The position numbers and the translations under genes were made by a program. Positions 59,709 to 64,000 of a stretch of DNA of 64,000 nt are shown one piece after another (positions within the stretch are counted from its first letter, which is position 1; each line of letters begins with the position of its first letter). Source of the DNA: Gallionella sp. (GTDB lineage Bacteria > Pseudomonadota > Gammaproteobacteria > Burkholderiales > Gallionellaceae); NCBI GenBank assembly GCA_017880865.1, contig JADGRL010000001.1:1-64000 (forward strand). Direction: 5' to 3'. Below the pieces are notes generated by a model. That model had not been told where the DNA came from. It made no database searches and saw only the letters and a program-made list of their open reading frames with translations.

Positions 59709-60031
59709 TGTGACTCCCTTGGTTTGCATGAGTCCCCGTCCAAGTAACACAGGGTGCGATGAATACATGATTCTCAATCTAGCACAGAATATCCTTAATC
59801 TTGCAAGGAAATGATCCAGGCCGTCGAGCAGACCATCAAAGCAGTTGCATCGAATCCTAACCGGCACAGAGAATGCGAATTCAAAACAATCTTAACTTGC
59901 GGCGAATCCGCTATCGGAAGGCGTCGAACGATGGCAATGATGCCATCAACTTTACTCTCAAGCACACCCGCGCAAGACCTTTGAAAACAAGCCTATAGCA
60001 AATGAAAATCGTGGGCAATAAAATCGGATTT

Positions 60032-60040
60032 TGGTATAAT
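60032..60040 (+). promoter_or_regulatory. Extended -10 promoter of the yccA gene
   Basis: TGGTATAAT is an extended -10 box (TGnTATAAT), about 145 bases upstream of the yccA start. No good -35 at 17 bases, as is common with extended -10 promoters. The rest of the 477-base gap 59709-60185 shows no coding frame. Confidence 0.55.
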
Positions 60041-60185
60041 GCAAAGCTGAAAAACGGGAACATAGCAACGGCGCGGCTTGCCAGTTATTTTTTGACTGAC
60101 ACCGCACATGATTGAAACTTTCTTCACACTTCGCCAGTCTTAATCACCGCTATCAAGTTTACACGTCACACTCAGGAGGCTACAC

Positions 60186-60875
60186 ATGGAATACCAATCT
60201 CAACCCGCAACGCAATTCGGCACAGCCGTCACCGAACAGAACAAGGTTCTGCGCAACACTTACATGATGCTGGCACTCACGATGATCCCGACCGTGATCG
60301 GCGCATTCATCGGCATGTCCATCAACTTTTCGTTCATGGCGCTTCACCCGATCATCTTCTCGCTGCTGATGTTCGCCGTGATGATGGGCTTGATGTTTGC
60401 CGTGGGCGCGCTGCGCAACAGCGTGTGGGGCATCGTCGCTCTGCTGGGCTTCACCTTCGTAGCCGGTGTGTTGCTCGGCCCGATCCTGCAAGTCGCACTG
60501 CACCTGAAAAATGGCGCGCAACTGGTGGGCATGGCGGCTGGTGGAACCGGCATCATCTTCGGTAGTCTGGCCACCATCGCCACCGTTACCAAAAAAGATT
60601 TCAGCTTCATGGGCAAGTTCCTGTTCATCGGCGTGATCCTGCTGATCATCGCTTCGCTGGCCAACATGTTCTTCGCTATCCCCGCGCTGGCGCTGACCAT
60701 CTCCGCGATCGCCGTGCTGATCTTCTCGGCCTACATCCTGTATGACATCAGCCAGATCGTGCATGGCGGCGAAACCAACTACGTGATGGCGACGATGGGT
60801 TTGTATCTGGACATCTACAATATCTTCGTCAACCTGCTGAGCCTGCTGATGGCGTTTAGCGGCGAGAAAGAATAA
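60186..60875 (+). CDS. yccA: Bax inhibitor-1 (YccA) family membrane protein
   Basis: 229 residues with seven membrane helices and the UPF0005 signature at the end (YDISQIVHGGETNYVMATMG, then LYLDIYNIFVNLL). In E. coli YccA interacts with the FtsH protease. Starts after AGGAGG; a terminator follows. Confidence 0.93.
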   Translation: MEYQSQPATQFGTAVTEQNKVLRNTYMMLALTMIPTVIGAFIGMSINFSFMALHPIIFSLLMFAVMMGLMFAVGALRNSVWGIVALLGFTFVAGVLLGPILQVALHLKNGAQLVGMAAGGTGIIFGSLATIATVTKKDFSFMGKFLFIGVILLIIASLANMFFAIPALALTISAIAVLIFSAYILYDISQIVHGGETNYVMATMGLYLDIYNIFVNLLSLLMAFSGEKE

Positions 60876-60893
60876 CAAAACAAGGTTTATAAC

Positions 60894-60919
60894 AAAAGGC
60901 GGCCCGATGGTCGCCTTTT
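60894..60919 (+). terminator. Terminator after yccA
   Basis: AAAAGGCG pairs with CGCCTTTT around a 10-base loop, 19 bases past the stop. Confidence 0.85.
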
Positions 60920-60984
60920 CTTTGCTATCGATGTATGACTGGTTGGCGCGAACGAAGTAAAAATTTTATGGAAGAGATTTGTTG

Positions 60985-62271
60985 ATGGATCCGCAAGAAA
61001 AACTGCAGTACCAAGCCATGATGCACAAGATGCTGTTGGCGATGTTGGCGATGAAGGGGTCTGACCTGTTTCTCACGGCTGATTTTCCGCCATCGGTCAA
61101 GCTGAACGGCAAACTCAACAAGCTAAACGATACGCCGCTGACCGCCGAACAGACACGCAAGATGGCGCATTGCATCTCGTCTGAGAAGCAGTGGCATCAT
61201 TACAACGAGGTCAAGGGTTCCAACTTCGCGATCGCGCCGGAAGGTATCGGCCGTTTCCGGGTAAACGTGTTCACGCAGCAGCAGCGCACCGGCCTGGTGA
61301 TACGCGTGATCACCACCGAGATCCCGGATTTCGAAAAGATGCAACTGCCGCCTATCCTCAAAACGGTCGTGCTGGAAAAACGCGGGCTGGTGTTGCTGGT
61401 CGGCGGTACCGGATCGGGCAAGTCGACCACGCTGGCCGCGATGCTGGGCGTGCGTAACAAAGAAACGCACGGCCACATCATCAGCATCGAAGATCCGGTC
61501 GAATACGTGCACTCCCACATCAACTGCATCGTCACCCATCGCGAGGTGGGCATCGACACGGTAGGCTGGTTTGACGCGCTGAAAGACACGCTGCGCCAAG
61601 CACCGGACGTCATCCTGATCGGTGAGATTCGCGATCACGAGACGATGGAATACGCGCTGAATTTTGCCGAGACCGGACACCTGTGCATGGCGACATTGCA
61701 TGCGAACAGCGCCAATCAGGCGATCGACCGCATCGTAAACTTCTTCCCGATCGAAAAGCGCGAGCAAGTGCTCAACGACCTGTCGCTGAACATGCGCGCC
61801 ATCATCTCGCAACGGCTGGTGCGCAAGATCGCAGGCGGTCGCGCCGCCGCGATCGAAATCCTGTTGAGCACGGCCTCATCGAGAGATGCGATCGCCAAAG
61901 GCGAGGTCGGCGGATTGAAAGAAATCATGAAAAAGTCCGTCGAACAGGGAATGAGGACGTTCGATCAATGCCTGTATGACCTGTACAGCGTTGGCGACAT
62001 TTCGTTGCAGGAGCTTCAGGTCAATGCGGATGCAAAAGGCGACCTGATGCTGCGCCTGAAGCTGGAATGCCCGCGATTCAGGGCAGAAGAAATGGGCGGC
62101 GAGGCTGGCAACCAGACAGCGGGACTGTCTTTTGACGGGCAGGCTGAAATGGAAGCCGCCAAGAAAAAATCCGCTGAGGCCACAGGTGCCTTTAAGCCGG
62201 CGGCTCCCGCCGCACCTGCGGCACCGGTTGGAAGCGCCACCTCGACAAATCCTGCCTTGACCCTGGCTTAA
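60985..62271 (+). CDS. pilU: PilU-type twitching motility ATPase
   Basis: 428 residues. Walker A GGTGSGKSTTLAAML, the Asp and His boxes (IISIEDPVEYVH; TLRQAPDVILIGEIRDHETM), and TLHANSANQAIDRIVNFFP. Similar to PilT but with the PilU pattern and a long Ala/Pro-rich tail (GAFKPAAPAAPAAPVG) past residue 410. It works beside PilT in pilus retraction. No pilT gene is adjacent upstream in this window, which differs from the common pilTU pairing. An in-frame TTG at 60979 is less likely than this ATG. Confidence 0.92.
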   Translation: MDPQEKLQYQAMMHKMLLAMLAMKGSDLFLTADFPPSVKLNGKLNKLNDTPLTAEQTRKMAHCISSEKQWHHYNEVKGSNFAIAPEGIGRFRVNVFTQQQRTGLVIRVITTEIPDFEKMQLPPILKTVVLEKRGLVLLVGGTGSGKSTTLAAMLGVRNKETHGHIISIEDPVEYVHSHINCIVTHREVGIDTVGWFDALKDTLRQAPDVILIGEIRDHETMEYALNFAETGHLCMATLHANSANQAIDRIVNFFPIEKREQVLNDLSLNMRAIISQRLVRKIAGGRAAAIEILLSTASSRDAIAKGEVGGLKEIMKKSVEQGMRTFDQCLYDLYSVGDISLQELQVNADAKGDLMLRLKLECPRFRAEEMGGEAGNQTAGLSFDGQAEMEAAKKKSAEATGAFKPAAPAAPAAPVGSATSTNPALTLA

Positions 62272-62286
62272 CGCAACCACGAATGC

Positions 62287-62313
62287 CGTCCGCTTCACAT
62301 TCTGTGACGGACG
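62287..62313. terminator. Nested hairpin between convergent pilU and asmA genes
   Basis: CGTCCG/CGGACG outer and TCACA/TGTGA inner stems around TTC. It sits just past pilU, in the gap before the convergent AsmA-like gene, as a shared terminator would. No T run. Confidence 0.5.
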
Positions 62314-62427
62314 CTTTGGGCTGCGAATATTCCACGGGCCGATCCTGGTTGCGAAATCAGGATCAGGCGCACGTGGGATTTCAACACGCCATTCCGGATA
62401 GCATTTCTTTAGGCTGGAGCCATCCCG

Positions 62428-64000
62428 TTATTTTCTGATGGCTTTCGTCGTGCGCTTTTTAGGCGGGGCGGTTTGCGTGACGGCCGCGGCAGCGGCCTGA
62501 ACTGCCGCAGCCTTTGCTTCTGCCTTTGCAGCGGAGTCGGCCGCAACTTGCTCTGCTGCGGCTAATGCTGCGATCCGCCGGGTCACGATGTTGCCGCTGG
62601 CGGCCGCGAAATCCAACGCGATCGAAGACGTGGCATAAGGGCCGCTTACGCTAATCGGCACGGTGACGCCCTTCAACTCGGCCAGCTCCCCTGCACTGCG
62701 CCGGTTGAGCGCGGAAGCAACCAGCGCATTGAGGCGATAGCTGAGGTTGCCGGAATCAAAGGCAAGATCGCCTTCGCCGTATACTCTGAACAGCGGCGAT
62801 CTCATGTCGAAACTATTGCCCTGGCTGACCCCGTCCTTGATGTTGAACGCGGCTTTCAATTCTGCAAAGTCGGTTCTTTCGCTGAGCTTCGTTTCATGAA
62901 CTCGCGCCGCGCTCTTGATCCCCAAATCCTGCTTGCCCTCGATCAGCGCCGTGCGCAAATCGATACCCGCCAGCGAGCCGCGAACAAGCGCGAGCGAGGC
63001 GACACCGTTCAGCGAATGACGCAGCGCACCGATGCTGCCACCCACAGCGTCGATGTCCAGCGCAACATCGCCCTTACCGATGAGCCTGCCGGCACCAGAC
63101 GTTGCGGCAAGCAGCGCGTTCATCTGGAAGCCTCTGAGCTTCTGTTTGAGCGTGATCTGTGGCGTACCCTGCGCGGCCACGCCGATGCTGCCGGTCAACG
63201 TGCCACCGTAAAGTCTGGCTGACATCGGCGCGATCGTGAGCGCCGATTGCTCGATCTTGATATCCGCCGCCAGCTTGCGAGCTTCGAGCTTCGCCATCTT
63301 GATCTCGCCGACACGCACACTGCCGCGCAGATTCATATCCTTGAGGCCGGCCAGATCTACCAGCGTGGCATCGTCTTGATAGCGCTTGATCCAGTCAGCC
63401 GCGATATAGCGATCCAGATCAAGGCGGTTGATATCGAGATCGAAGGTGTAGGCGGGGTGATTGAAGTCCTGCAGCACCAGCGTGCCGGCAAGCTCGCTAT
63501 CGTCGACTTTCGCCTTGAAGTCGAGGTTCGCCTTCTGATCCGAGAGATCAGCCTGCATGCTGCCCGTCGCTGTTGCAGACAGTTCGCCAGACAGGATTGG
63601 ATAATGGGCGGAAAGATTCAGCGAGATCGCACCGAGCAGCAACTTGGGCGCGGTCTCGAAGTCCACACTGGCCGGGCTGGACAGCTTGCCTTGCAGCGTG
63701 CGCCCGTCGCCCTTGAAATCGAAATCGGCACTGAGCGCCTCCGTTTTGAAAATCTTGTTGGCGAACGCGAACGTCGGCACCTGCACCGCAGTCGTCCACT
63801 TCTCGTCGAACTGCGACAACGACGCATCGAGGCTCAGCTGGCTGCCGCTAAAACTACCTTTGGCAATTTGCAGCTTGGGAACACCGAGCCTGGCCTCGAT
63901 GTTGCGCTGCCCATAATTACCCGTCGCCGAAATGAGGACGTTCTCGACCAGCAGCAATTCCTGTGCGGGATGGCTGTCCAGACTGGCCTTGAAGTTCAGA
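62428..64000 (-). CDS. AsmA-family protein, C-terminal part (gene continues beyond the window)
   Basis: At least 523 codons; the frame is open to the window edge (LNFKASLDSHPAQ leads into the visible part), so the start is outside. Beta-strand repeats and the AsmA C-terminal domain are clear: GDVALDIDAVGGSIGALRHS, LNGVASLALVRGSLAGIDLR, and FDMRSPLFRVYGEGDLAFDS. The tail is Ala-rich and basic (KKRTTKAIRK). AsmA proteins sit in the envelope and are linked to outer-membrane lipid transport. Confidence 0.9.
   Translation of the reverse strand, partial: LNFKASLDSHPAQELLLVENVLISATGNYGQRNIEARLGVPKLQIAKGSFSGSQLSLDASLSQFDEKWTTAVQVPTFAFANKIFKTEALSADFDFKGDGRTLQGKLSSPASVDFETAPKLLLGAISLNLSAHYPILSGELSATATGSMQADLSDQKANLDFKAKVDDSELAGTLVLQDFNHPAYTFDLDINRLDLDRYIAADWIKRYQDDATLVDLAGLKDMNLRGSVRVGEIKMAKLEARKLAADIKIEQSALTIAPMSARLYGGTLTGSIGVAAQGTPQITLKQKLRGFQMNALLAATSGAGRLIGKGDVALDIDAVGGSIGALRHSLNGVASLALVRGSLAGIDLRTALIEGKQDLGIKSAARVHETKLSERTDFAELKAAFNIKDGVSQGNSFDMRSPLFRVYGEGDLAFDSGNLSYRLNALVASALNRRSAGELAELKGVTVPISVSGPYATSSIALDFAAASGNIVTRRIAALAAAEQVAADSAAKAEAKAAAVQAAAAAVTQTAPPKKRTTKAIRK

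Noticed and set aside
60180-60878. 232-codon open frame opposite yccA
   Set aside because: His/Gln/Asp-rich antisense of a membrane protein gene with a good ribosome site on the plus strand.

Overview
The window looks like chromosome from a betaproteobacterium, most likely Nitrosomonadales and perhaps close to the Gallionella/Sideroxydans iron oxidisers. The basis is gene content and order: alaA-hom-thrC, moxR-DUF58-tgpA, yccA/pilU, feoAB, a small c-type cytochrome and many membrane-bound signalling proteins. GC content is moderate and genes are dense. No phage structural genes, integrase or CRISPR array were seen. The species assignment is inference.

Layout. 0.1-9.2 kb: a poly-glycine lipoprotein, feoAB with a candidate Fur box, a four-gene TRAP transporter operon (tatT-dctP-dctQ-dctM) interrupted by a 142-bp MITE-like element, and an EamA exporter. 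9.3-16.7 kb: an accessory island with six toxin-antitoxin modules (a ParD/ParE-like pair with a broken toxin, Fic with its antitoxin, HigBA, a PIN toxin with Phd, ParE with Phd, MazEF), a second ParE fragment, and small cargo genes (HopJ, YciI, a VOC protein, an Old Yellow Enzyme with an HxlR regulator). 16.7-20.1 kb: a broken copy of the start of an rlmN-like gene, then a compact three-gene operon: an acyl-CoA-dehydrogenase-like flavoprotein lacking the usual catalytic signature, a PhnD-like binding-fold protein without a signal peptide, and a protein joining a Cys-less TusA-like domain to a ferritin-like diiron domain. This operon is the best candidate here for an undescribed pathway. 20.5-31 kb: the rlmN-like methyltransferase, an RNase D-like exonuclease, a class III adenylate cyclase, clpB with a heat-shock promoter, an outer-membrane barrel and nadC.

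31-41.4 kb is rich in signalling genes: a PAS-GGDEF protein, an IHF-like protein with a long tail, a Sel1-DUF7674 fusion, cytochrome c, a cyclic-nucleotide-binding protein, a free-standing CZB domain, a chemoreceptor-like sensor lacking the signalling domain, and a 7TMR-DISM kinase with an OmpR-type regulator. 41.5-47.1 kb: a methyltransferase, an RND pump with an adaptor that seems to lack the alpha-hairpin, and an AEC carrier. 47.1-57.7 kb: thrC, hom, alaA, a large lipoprotein, an Mth938-like protein, moxR/DUF58/tgpA and queD. 57.8-64 kb: tRNA-Ser(UGA), a higA broken by a 10-C run, small unknown genes, yccA, pilU and the end of an asmA-like gene that leaves the window.

The most striking non-coding signal is a dispersed family of about 48-bp hairpin units, six full and one partial, at four to five loci (26.2, 30.0, 42.1, 57.7 and 58.0 kb). 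Both stems vary with compensating base changes. Units sit at gene ends; one supplies the first ~23 codons of a methyltransferase, another the last codons and stop of queD, and a half unit supplies a ribosome binding site. Truncated duplicates of neighbouring genes (parE 3' end, rlmN-like 5' end, clpB 3' end) show repeated local rearrangement. All functions are read from sequence features and family knowledge; no database search was run.
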